A model generated the notes under the pieces. The model was not told the DNA's origin and did not search any database. It was given only the letters and a program-made list of their open reading frames with translations. Positions 23,532-35,999 of a stretch of 64,000 nucleotides of DNA are shown here, piece after piece. The number at the start of each line of letters is the position of its first letter. Position 1 is the stretch's first letter. This DNA comes from Megamerina dolium (Eukaryota > Arthropoda > Insecta > Diptera > Megamerinidae). The stretch is from the NCBI GenBank assembly GCA_963854835.1, contig OY978526.1:30059073-30123072 (forward strand), in the 5' to 3' direction. The position numbers and the translations under genes are program-made.

Positions 23532-24851
23532 GTCGGCTGGGGCCGACCAAATTATACCCTGCATATGTAGAGGTATATATAAAAAGTTTGCTCGTATATC
23601 CATCCTTTTCTTCCACTACTTTGTATAGGACCTACATTAAGAAGCAGGCGTACCTCACCAATTTTGGAGGATCAATTTCTGCCTATAGTACTAAACTACA
23701 TAGGCTGCAATGGGTTGACCTATACGTATTAATTAGTAAGTTATGGTTGTTTTAATGTTTAAGAGAAATCCGAGACTTTGTACGGAAGCTATATAAAAAG
23801 TGGGCGTGACGTATCTCTTTCTGGTATATCTAATTAATTTTTCAATATCAATCCACACCTTAAATTTGGTTGTCCTACGCTAAATGGTTTGTAAGTTATG
23901 GAGCTTAAAATTTTAGTTTAATTCCCTTGACTTTGTATTGGAGACTCATCAACGAGTGGGTGTGGCACTTTGATTTTCTGCCAGATTTTTGCCGACTACG
24001 ATATTAATCTAAGTGTCAATTATGGTTATTCTAGACGGCAGATTGCCGAAGTTACAGCTGTTTTAATTTAAAATTTGTATGGGGGCTACGATAAACAGTG
24101 GGCGTGGTTCGCCCATTTCCCGTGAGCCTATTTGCTCGTATAATACTAACCCATATCTTAAATCTCGTTATTCTACGCTGAATAGTTTGCAAGTTATAAC
24201 CGGTAACATTTTTTTAATTTCCGCAACTTTGTATGGGAGACCCAAAAAGGAGTGGGCGTGGCACACTGATTTTCTGCCATATTATTTCTGACTGCCGAGT
24301 TAATCTAAGTGTCAATTATGGTTATTCTGGACAGAAGATTGTAGAAGTTACAGCTGTTTCAATTTAAAAGAAGTACAGACACTTTGTATGAGAGCTACGC
24401 TAAAAAGTAGGCGTGGCACAACCACTTTTGGCGAGATTATATAGTAGTATAATATAACTCTATGTGCAAAATATTGTTGTCCCAAGTGGTATATTATGTG
24501 AGTTATAGCAAGTTAAAGATTTTGAAAATTTCGAGGTTAGTCGCTTTGAATGCTTGGTGTGGGCGTGGTTATTGACCGATCATGCCCAATATCAATCCCC
24601 TCCGTACCCTTGGATCATAGATTACTTATGCCAAATTTCATCGAAATAGCTCAATATTTACTCAAGTTATCGTGCGAACCAGCCAGGTGACAGACAGACG
24701 GACGGACGGACGGACATCGTTAAATCGAAAATTTAATCGACGCTGATCACGAATATATATCTATGTCTATATCTCCGGAGATTCCTTCAAGTGGACACAA
24801 ACATCTGACCGAAATGAATATACCATGCATATTGCATTATGCAGGGTATAA
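23532..24851. repeat. Modular repeat element with ~150-bp GGGCGTGG units
   Basis: Non-coding element. The left end has ttataccctgcatatg (23552); the right end (cattatgcagggtataa, to 24851) is its near-perfect inverted complement. Just outside the left repeat is a perfect hairpin, GTCGGC-TGGG-GCCGAC (23532-23547). Between them six boxes of GGGCGTGG or one-base variants occur near 23802, 23958, 24100, 24254, 24409 and 24561, at intervals of 142-156 bp, most preceded by TTTGTATGGGAG-like words. The right part has a short tandem gacggacggacgga run. No coding frame. Repeats of this look are common between fly genes, but I cannot name the family. Confidence 0.75.
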
Positions 24852-26035
24852 AAAAAAGAGATTAAGATAGCAAGTTAGTGAAAAGAGCTACACTAGAACA
24901 AAAAACTTGGTGTTTGAGTGACATTGATCGTCATTGTATATTTTATTTAGCGATTCGTTTTCATTGTTTATTTTCTATGGTGTTTCTGTTGGCAAATTTT
25001 TGGTCACTTAGCAAATGGCATTTTAAAAATTTTTCATATCCTATAACCCAGCAGCCAACGATATATTGATTTTGTGGATCATTTTGTAATAAACACAGAA
25101 AGCAATACAGTATAACTTTGCTCAACGAATGGGTGCAATCGCATGAAATCTCCACCGATCTCTTCCGATACAAAAGTATGTTTCTGAATCAATATTTTCT
25201 GATATTAGCCATGGAAAACTAAAGTTATCGGTCTGAAATTCGGTATATTAAATTATTTTTACCAACAAATGCATCATGTAAAGATATCAAACTGAAATTT
25301 AGTGCAGGAGATGCTTTTCAGTAACTAGTGAATGAGTGCGAGTATCAGCGTCTTCAGATTAAAAACAAACCTATCCTCCATATAAAATTATGTTTTCGAA
25401 CACATCATTTCTGATTTTAGGCACGAAAATATAAAGCTATTTAGTTGAAATTTCACATAGGATATTATTTTTTACCAGCATACCAACCAACTCGAAAATA
25501 CAAAAATATGGTTTCGAAATTTTTTTTTTCGAATTTGAGCAATGAAATATATAGCTATCGAACTGAAATCTGGTATATAAGATTTTAAGTATCAAAAAAT
25601 AAAGCTGTGCCGGTATGGACGTATTCGGATGAAAAACACTCCATCTGCTATATAAAAATTAGTTTTCGAACGTATGTTTTTAACTCTTGCGCTTATACAT
25701 ATGTAATTGGAGAGAATTGTATTAAATTTTTCTTATTATGAAAAGTATGTTATTATAAATAGAGTTTATAATATTGTGTTGTTCCTTGTTTAATTTTTGC
25801 AAATTTATAAAAATTGCCGGTTTTCTTTTTATATTATTTATTGATATTCGCAAAATTCGTAATAGTTGGCTTTAATATCAGTTGAATATTATTGGTTGAG
25901 GACAACACAAAACTTTTTACTTACTCAACGAACATAAGTTATTGATTTTATATTTTATATTCATTTTGTTGAATTCAATACTTCATCAAAGTCACCAATG
26001 AAATATACTTAAGCTAGTTATAATAAATGAAAATA
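24852..26035. other. Degenerate AT-rich repeats, no gene
   Basis: Between 25080 and 25700 similar phrases recur (tatgttttcgaaca-like words near 25176, 25388, 25508 and 25664; gctat..a.ctgaaat-like words near 25224, 25436 and 25552) at irregular 120-210 bp spacing, so this is a decayed repeat array. Elsewhere nothing is recognised. Confidence 0.5.
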
Positions 26036-27341
26036 AAGGGTTATCCATTTCGCGGTTTCAAAAGTATAGGGCTAGAATTCGACATCTGTCAAACTGAGTT
26101 GTTAAAACAATTTCTTTCTTTTTCAGTTCAAAGTCTGACATTTGCGAAAATGGATCGATTAACTATCGCAAAATGCATAAAAATTGTAAAAACCGACTAC
26201 AAAAATGGTGATTCGGCCACAGCCACATATCGTGCTTTAAGAGGAGATTATGGTTTACATAATCGTCCAACTACGCAAGCAATTGGCAAAATTGTGAAGA
26301 AATATGAAGAGACTGGATCGGTTACAGATATTGTAAGGCCTGTGCATCATCGTTTCGCTCGTACCACCGAAAATATCGCTGCTGTAAGTGAAAGTGTTGC
26401 CGAAGACCCGAATGTGTCGATTCCTCGTCGTTCTCAGGAATTAGGACTGTCTTACGGCACATTATGGCGTATTTTGCATTTGGATCTACACCTACATCCA
26501 TATAAAATCCAGCTCACACAACAACTGAAGCCAGCTGACCATTCACAACATCGTAGATACGTTGAATGGGTGCTTGAACAACAGGCGGTGGACGGCGATT
26601 TTTCGAACAAAATTTTCTTCAGCGACGAAGCACATTTCTCACTCGGTGGGTATGTTAACAAACAAAATTGTCGTATTTGGGGTTCTGAGAATCCTCAAGT
26701 AATTGAAGAGAGGCCACTACATCCACAAAAAGTCACTGCTTGGTTCGCTCTTTGGTCCGGAGGTGTGATTGGACCTTACTTCTTCGAAAACGACGATGGA
26801 ACGACTGTCACCGTCAATTCGGAGCGTTATGGTCATATGATAACCGACTTTTTTTTTGCCTGCTATTGAAGAATACGACTTAGAGAATATGTGGTTTCAA
26901 CAAGACGGTGCCACATGCCACACAACTCGAGCGAATATGGCTTTATTGCAAGAGAAATTTTCTGGCCGCGTAATTTCTCGTCGTAGCGATATCAAGTGGC
27001 CACCAAGATCATGCGATTTGACACCGCTTGACTTTTTTTGTGGGGCTACGCGAAAGACCGTGTTTATGCAGATAAACCTTTAACTCTTGAGCACCTAAAA
27101 ACCAACATTCGTCACGTTATGGCTGAGATACCGCCCAATATGTGTCACAAAGTGGTAGAAAATTACCTCAAAAGAATCGATGATTGCAACAATTCGCGTG
27201 GTGGTCATTTAAATGATGTAGTATTTCACACATAATATCAACGTTCAAACTTTATAATAAAAAAAGAAATATCATGATAAAAAATATTTTATATGTGTTT
27301 TATTTACATTTACTTTTGAAACCGCAAAATGGATAACCCTT
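26036..27341 (+). mobile_element. Full-length D,D41D mariner-type transposon, copy 2
   Basis: 1306 bp, opposite orientation to copy 1. Same 31-bp inverted repeats (AAGGGTTATCCATTT...CAAAAGTA), flanked by TA at 26034-26035 and 27342-27343. By eye it is almost identical to copy 1 along its whole length, so the two share a recent ancestor. Confidence 0.95.
26150..27235 (+). pseudogene. D,D41D transposase with two homopolymer frameshifts
   Basis: Starts MDRLTIAKCIKIV and follows copy 1 closely. Catalytic blocks are present: FFSDEAHFSLGG, WFQQDGATCH and CDLTPLDFF. Two indels break it. A T-run near 26849-26857 has nine T where copy 1 has eight (+1), and a T-run near 27033-27039 has seven where copy 1 has eight (-1), just after the third Asp. 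The shifts cancel, so only the segment between them and the LDFFLW site are misread, but the second and third Asp fall in the shifted part. Either real decay or assembly error at homopolymers would give this. It keeps Arg in WPPRSCDL, unlike copy 1. Confidence 0.92.
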
Positions 27342-29560
<2,219 letters not shown>

Positions 29561-29561
29561 C

Positions 29562-29655
29562 AAACATCAATTATTACGAACATCAGCTGTTTCGAACATC
29601 AGCTGTCACGAGCATCAGCTGATTCGAACATCAGCTGTCACGAACATTAGATGTC
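29562..29655. repeat. 18-bp tandem array with CAGCTG boxes
   Basis: About five units of cgaacatcagctgtnn. Four carry a perfect CAGCTG palindrome (an E-box) spaced 18 bp apart; the flanking units are diverged (catcaattatta, cattagatgtc). Downstream at 29750 is an AATAAACTCAG-type polyadenylation-like signal, so the whole could belong to an LTR, but I found no paired ends. Confidence 0.8.
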
Positions 29656-29779
29656 AAAACTTGTACCATTTCTGTTCTCCAACTTCCTCCTTCTTTTTCT
29701 GTAGGCGATTAAGCAACACGTTGTAACAATTATAAAATCAAGTATCATCCAATAAACTCAGTCATTTATTTTAGTATTT

Positions 29780-30424
29780 GCCGCATTATCATTCACGCAC
29801 CAAAAAGGTTTGAAGAAGAACAAACTACAAATTTTAATTTAAAACTGAAGCTTAAAAATGTCAAAGATTAAACATATAAATCTGAAATTTAAAAAATAAA
29901 GAAAACTAACTTAAATACATATAAAAAATTTTGAAAAATTTATATCAATTCAAATTGTGAAATTTTTTTATTCGAGAATTGTAAAAAATTTGAAACAATT
30001 TATTGATTTCATTAGTTGAAATATTATAATATCTACCCAAATATGTTTTTTCAAAATTACTTCTCACAAACATTGTCTTTTGATGTTAACACTTTCTAGT
30101 GTCATTGTGGTGGAAACTCTGGAAGTAGTTCCCATTTACATATTCATGTCATACATATTCATGTCATCTTTAGTACTCAAGCCAATGAGAACAATTTTAA
30201 TGCACTACATTCAAATCTTCAATCAGATTTTTAAGATCAGTTCTGGTAGGGTTGTATTGAATTAAATAATATTAAATAGCTTAAACGATTAATAGTAGTT
30301 TTATTCAATAAAAAGTAATAAATTAGAATGAAGAGCGGTGGAAGTGAACATTTTGTATTGCTTGCTTGTTCATTATGCCCTCATTACCACGTCGGTCCCA
30401 GAAGTACCTATAGATGGTGGCAGT
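29780..30424. other. AT-rich non-coding DNA
   Basis: Nothing recognised; short open frames lack any known motif. Confidence 0.5.
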
Positions 30425-30865
30425 ACTTCGAAAAATATTACTTTGGTGAAAAGTGGCAACCTTATAAAACATATGCTTTAAGTTTGAAGGCGCCAAGATG
30501 TTTAGTATTTTTTTTTTGAAGCCATCGAAAGTTAACGACCTCAGTGAATTTGTAAACATGGAAAAAATTGGTCACCGTTAGGTAATTCAATACTTTCATT
30601 TGAAAGGTCTTAGTTCAACGAATATTAAAGCCGAACTAGATCCTACTCTTGGGGAGTCTGCTTCTTCGTTTACGGCCAGTTCACGGCAGAGTTTAATTTG
30701 CAGGTGGTAGTCTGCGGTAGATGACTATTTTAATGAGCTACTGTATGACAGTTCATAACAGGGTATTGAAGCGATAGAATATCGCTGGGAAAAGTGTATA
30801 GAGCTAAAAGGAGATTATGTTGAGGAATAAAGAAAAATTTTCCCATATTTGTTGTGTTTTCTTTG
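30425..30865 (+). pseudogene. irritans-type mariner, internally deleted copy
   Basis: Second copy of the family at 3.1-4.0 kb, opposite strand. Leader aaaagtggcaacc and ttgaaggcgcc match. The protein begins MEKIGHR, has a stop (TAG) replacing the next codon, then VIQYFHLKGL, LGESASSF. It then jumps to the C-terminus: AVDDYFNELLYDSS, a stop, QGIEAIEYRWEKCIELKGDYVEE. The entire catalytic core is missing. This is an independent deletion from the other copy. Confidence 0.85.
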
Positions 30866-31771
30866 TTAGGTCGGGTAGTTCTAGGACCACTCTCGTATAG
30901 TTTGATCAAGCCGTTTTATTTTTTGCTAGAGCAAAGCGCCTCCTTTGAAAGACTTCCTGCCACCTCTTCACATAAAATTTAACCTTATCAATTGTTACCC
31001 AATTTAGGCAAATTTTTATCGAAAATGTCCAGGTACAAAATCGTGTTGAATTGTGAGATTCATAAAAAATATAAGAAGACTTGAAGGTAGGACAATTAAT
31101 AATGCACCATATGAGCACCATGAAACTAAAACTTCCTAAACTCATGAAAGCATATAAAAAAATAAGATGATGAAAATTTTGCACAGATCTAATATATGTA
31201 TGTACTTGTACACGCGTAAGCGCCAGTAATATGTTCATATATGTATATACGTACGTATATACATACAACATGCAACATGTTACATATGTTATTGCAAGCG
31301 CTTTGACATGAAATTCATACTCCTCCTCCTCGTCATTATTTGCCTTCAACGATTTGTGCAAAATTCTGATTAAATTGCACTTTTGATGTTTGTTGATGTA
31401 TTTCTAAAGTGATGATATTATAGTTGTGCTCATGGCATGATGAAATGATTATGTTTTTGTTGTTGTTGTTGTAGTTGGTTTTTTCTTTTCCATTTAAAAG
31501 GTGAACATGGTGAAGAACAAGCCATCATTTTCATTCAAAGTGATGACGTCCGTTTTTTATGGATTGAAAAAAATAAAATACTTTCTCTCTACAGTCATTT
31601 GATCCTATTTTGCTAATTTTCTATGAAGATTCTTAGTAAAGGATGTTTATAAATAGTATGTATAAGTGGTTGGGATAAAATTGTATCAAAATTTTCAGAA
31701 GCAAACATATTGCTTAGAGTTTTCATTGAAAACGATTTGATTTCACATCAAATTGCATTTTTTAAAAAAAT
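30866..31771. other. AT-rich non-coding DNA
   Basis: No gene recognised. (GTT)n near 31457-31471. A long minus-strand open frame at 30906-31361 lacks recognisable motifs and matches no element seen here; I do not call it a gene. Confidence 0.45.
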
Positions 31772-31783
31772 ACAAAAGTATTA

Positions 31784-32148
31784 ATAAAAAAAAATAAATA
31801 TTTGGCACTTAAAGCCCTAAAGGATTCTTTGGCCGAGCTTCTCTTCCATTACTGTTGTGCGTGTTAAATTTTAGACAGAATTAGAAGGGACCTACTTATT
31901 TTACTTATTTTCCGAACTGCAGAACCCTTGTGACATCACTTTTTCTGAGCTTTGTCACAGAGTTCTTTTAGAAGCTTTTTCATGGAAAGTTGTTACTGTC
32001 GGAACAATTGCCAATTGCTTGCCGACAGGTGGGTACCGTTTGAAAGAAAAATCTTTTCGATATGAAATTTGTTATGCTTCGGCCGGGGATTGGACCCACG
32101 ACCTACAGATCAGAAGACCAACACACTAACCATTGAGCCACGGCACCC
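31784..32148 (-). repeat. tRNA-derived SINE, copy 4, with target duplication
   Basis: Best-delimited copy, 365 bp on the minus strand. A perfect 12-bp direct repeat ACAAAAGTATTA flanks it (31772-31783 and 32149-32160), the footprint of target-primed insertion. The head at the right reads (minus strand) TGGGTGCCGTGGCTCAATGG with a usable A box, then a B box (GGTCCAATCCC, one change from consensus). The tail at the left is T-rich on the SINE strand. Confidence 0.95.
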
Positions 32149-32193
32149 ACAAAAGTATTACGATTACAAAATATTAAACTATGTTTTTATATA

Positions 32194-33250
32194 AGGTCTA
32201 GTAAATTTTTGCATTCAATTAAAGGTTTTATTTAGCATAGTTAGAATGATCCGATTTAGGTCAAATATGCACCGTTTGCACTATCATAGAAACCCTCGTC
32301 CCTATTAGCAAAAAACTGGGACAGTCGATTTTCGATAGCCAGGTCCGGACTATAAGATGGATGCATAAGAACCTCCCAACCAAGCTCCCGGAGCTTCTGG
32401 CGAGTCACTATCGATGTGTGTGGCCTAGCGTTGTCCTGATGGAACAGAATTCCTCTCCTATTGGCCAAAGCTGGCCACTTCTTGGCGATTGCTTCCTTCA
32501 GACGGTCCAATTGTTGACATTATAGGTCCGAATTAAGAGTTCGGCCGTACGGGAGCAGCTCATAGTAGATGATTCCCTGCCAATCCCACCAAACACATAG
32601 CAAAACCTTCCTGACCGTCAATCCTGGCTTGGTCACCGTTTGCGCTGGCTCACAGCGATTCCGCTTCAGAAATGGATCAATTTTGATTCGATTCAGCAGC
32701 GATTCGCAAATGAAAATTCGGTCCATAAGGTTTTTTTGTGTTAACTCGTGTGGCACCCATACATCTAGCTTCTTTTTGCATCCAGCCTTATTTAAATGGT
32801 GCCAAATGGTTTTTATACAATGTTTAGCTCCTGACCAATAGAAACAGTGCTTACATGACGTTCAGACTCGACGATTTCCATTATTTTATCGATATTTTTG
32901 ACAATTGGTCTTCCAGAGCGTGGTTCTTCTTTGACATCAAAATTACCGGAACGTAATCGACGAAACCAAAATTGCACGTGATTGGCTGTTACAGTATCAG
33001 GATCATAAACACTATTCACATTTTCAGCCGTCTGGCTTGCGTTTTCGCCTTTATCGAAGAAAAACTGTAAAATATGGCGTATATTCTCTTTACTGTTGTC
33101 CATTTTTGACGCGTGCTCAAACAATACTGAGTCAAGCAATCACAAAACTGCCTGAAAAGTTTATTTAGTACGAAATTCTATCTTACAACGCCATATGCTG
33201 ATTGCTAAAGCCATCTATTGGAAAAAAATGGATTTCTTTTTACTACACCT
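32194..33250 (-). pseudogene. mariner (D,D34D), copy A of a two-copy family
   Basis: Minus-strand mariner with decayed ends (aggtctagt after TA on the left; actacacct on the right). N-terminus at 33103: MDNSKENIRHILQFFFDKGENASQTAENVN then FWFRRLRSGNFDVK, the mariner HTH. Middle: VPHELTQKNLMDRI, LLCVWWDWQGIIYYELLPYG, LANRRGILFHQDNARPHTS (second Asp kept). The first-Asp block (VTGDEKW) is deleted, and so is the segment from PSDYHLF onward, removing the third Asp. Frames change at both joins. It sits 33 bp from the target duplication of SINE copy 4. Confidence 0.92.
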
Positions 33251-33295
33251 GATATTAAGCCAAAATGATGCGATGTTTTTATAGTTCCACAGGAA

Positions 33296-33372
33296 CCTCT
33301 TCTCTATCGTCGTGTTTAAGCTGGTTCCAGATACAACACCTTCTCGGCTGGAGCATATCTTCTCTCATTCCA
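33296..33372 (-). repeat. Short RTE scrap
   Basis: About 75 bp (ggttccagatacaacacctt, then ctcggctggagc) aligning with the 3' coding end of the RTE element at 47.21-47.28 kb. No ends visible. Confidence 0.5.
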
Positions 33373-33756
33373 TCACCAAGCTCACGTAGCAAAACTCAGA
33401 TTAGATGATATCACAAGCGAAGTCTCCTCGCCCTACCATCCAAACTTAACACGGATTATGAGCGGTTAATTCCAGAGTATGACTAATCTCACCACAATTA
33501 ATTTACTCATGCAATTATTTAGAAAAATTCACACATACTTTTAACAATGTTGAGCTTTTGTACTCACCATCTTCATTTGCACTCGTACGAGTACCCTCGT
33601 AGTATAGTAAATATTTCATATTAGTCACAATACATTTACTAGCTGTTTATGTGGAATTTCAAAATTCTTCACCCTCACAACATGCACATGAAACATTGAG
33701 CTGTAAATTGCATGAACATTTTGAAATCATTTAGTATATGATTTATTTGTAACAAC

Positions 33757-33790
33757 GACCAACCAACCAACCAACCATCCAACCAACCAG
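33757..33790. repeat. (CCAA)n microsatellite
   Basis: Tetranucleotide aacc units with one interruption (ccatcc). Confidence 0.9.
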
Positions 33791-34653
33791 TCAAGCATAC
33801 GCAACTGGCAACAATTCATTAAGTGGACATACACACAATTCCGATTCGGATATGAAAAATGAATGAGATGTTTTTTTCTGTTTTTTTTTTTTATTGTTGC
33901 AGAAGTTTTGTATTGTTACAAATCGCTGGAAATTAGTCACAGGTGTGATGTGTGTACGTACAAACATATCTACTACACATATACTCTAATATATCCACGA
34001 TTGCTTGCATGCTTGGATGTATTTATAATTAAACTAAACCACAATGACGTCAACGACGTCGTCGACGACAACGACGACATCAACAATGAAATGGGTTAAA
34101 ATACTTGTATGTACTAACATGTATTTAGAAATATTTGCTGCCATGCTAAATGCTCGTGTTAATGACTAATTGGAAATTTCTTCATTTGCACTATGCATAT
34201 ACTCTGTGAATGAGTATATCATACCATAGCAGTAACATATTTTGCATTCGTCTGCTCATATTGAGTACACTCAATTGAGTTTTACATGATTAATTAATTT
34301 ATAGCAATGCAAATGTCATGCAAATGCCATGTAATAGATAATACTTGAAGAGTTTTGTGGTGAAAATACAATGCAATAACACCAAAATTATAATACCAAT
34401 ATGTGTTGGTTCATTGATTCATTTAAATTATGTGTATAAATGCTGATGCCACTACTCGTACGTACTAGGTGTATGTTGCAAATGACACATATTACTAGAT
34501 TCGATGGTACATACTTAATCGCATTCGGTTTTTGCGACATTAATATTTTAACATTATATCGATAATTATTGTGGTTTATGAAAATATTATAGTCATTTGC
34601 CAGGGTCATATAGTTAAACATGTACGTGCACATGTGAAACATTCCGCTTAACC

Positions 34654-34686
34654 TAGAGCGAGAGAGAGAGAGATATAGAGAGAGAG
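34654..34686. repeat. (GA)n microsatellite
   Basis: Two GA runs split by gatata. GA runs bind GAGA factor in flies; whether this one does is unknown. Confidence 0.9.
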
Positions 34687-35144
34687 CAAAATAGGTAAAC
34701 AATTTGAAGTATCACTTTAATCATGATTAACCTAAATTAACTTTCAACACCATTGTGAATATGATTGCCATTATGTTGGCGGATTTATTTGAATTATTCA
34801 GATTTTGATTTTCGTCACTAAAGCTCTGACCTTCAGAATCTGTTCAGAATTGGAATATATAGCCGAAAATCTAATATTCTTCATACTCGATTAAATCGAT
34901 ATAATTTTTCTCCAGATTACTCTACAATGAAAGCCAACCGATATGCATTAACGGTGTTGGAAACCGAGTACACGATTTCAAAGATTACATAAATTCATAA
35001 TAAAAAATTAATGATGTCGAACACACCAGAATAGTTATATGAATTTTGGGTTGCTAAAACAATATTTTTGGATAGTTTTGCAAGTTTGTTAGGGTTAGAG
35101 AACAACTTGAGGGTGATGATGAACATTTAACTCGGGCTTGGATT

Positions 35145-35989
35145 TCTTCTTCTTCTTATGTGGCCTTAACAACCGATGATCGATTTAGGCCGAACATATA
35201 ATGCGGCGCTAGTCTTCTCTGTTCTTCGCTTGCTGGTGCCAATTGGATATTCCAAGCGCCGTCAGGTTACCCAACACTTGGTCCTTCCAACGGAGGTTTA
35301 GTCTTTCTCTTCTTCTGCGTCCTCCAGCGCGTGCTGAATTAAATACCCTCTGCGTCTTCTTCCATTCGCTCGACATTACCTAGCCAGCGCAGCCGCTGGA
35401 TTTTGATTCGCCTGACTATGTCAATTTCAGCGTACAGCTCATACAGCTCAACATTGTATTTTATTCGACACTCACCATTAACACAAATAGGTCCGAAGAT
35501 GCTGGGCAGAACTTTTCTCCCGAAAGCTCCAAGCATCCTCTCATCCGCTGTGGAAATTGTCCAGGCTTCTGTGCCATACGTTAGGACAGGAATAATGAGG
35601 GACTTGTAGAGTGTGATATTCGATCTTCAAGTAATACCTGTTAGCAAGAGTTATCCTACGCATGATCTCCAGGCTGACGTCATTATAATTGTTGATGCTG
35701 GTTCCAAGATAGACAAAGTCCTTCACCAAGTGTAAATTGTCAACAGTGATGTGTTGTCCACTGGTGGTGGTGTTTTCGCCGGGACTCTTTGTTTGTAGAC
35801 ACTAGCTACTTCGTCTTGCCCTCGTTCACCGTAAGACCCATTCGACGTGACTCTCGTGCTAATTCAGAGAACACTGAACTGACCGCTCGCGAGTTGATAC
35901 CGATTATCTTCTGCAGCTCGTATAATTTTCTCCATAATAAGGTTGAATAAGTCACACGATAACGAAGCACTTTGTCTGAAACCTCATTC
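35145..35989 (-). mobile_element. RTE retrotransposon, 5'-truncated copy
   Basis: 845 bp on the minus strand, flanked by a 10-bp direct repeat GGCTTGGATT (35135-35144 and 35990-35999). It is the 3' end of the RTE family at 47-50 kb: LIMEKIIRAA, SRAVSSVFSELARESRRMGLTVNEGKT, FGPICVNGECRIKYN, KIQRLRWLGNVERMEE. A deletion of about 66 bp removes exactly the YADD catalytic segment. It ends CCACAT followed by an (AAG)n tail. Frameshifts elsewhere. Its sequence GCTAAC near 35652 shows the base lost from the full-length copy. Confidence 0.92.
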
Positions 35990-35999
35990 GGCTTGGATT

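Larger units (their letters stand above)
33373..35134. other. AT-rich non-coding DNA
   Basis: No gene. Holds (CCAA)n at 33757-33790, a (GACGTC/ACG)-rich stretch near 34045-34080 and (GA)n at 34654-34686. Confidence 0.6.

Noticed and set aside
30906..31361. 151-codon minus-strand frame as a host gene
   Set aside because: No domain, composition follows catacata-type intergenic words, no splice or promoter context.
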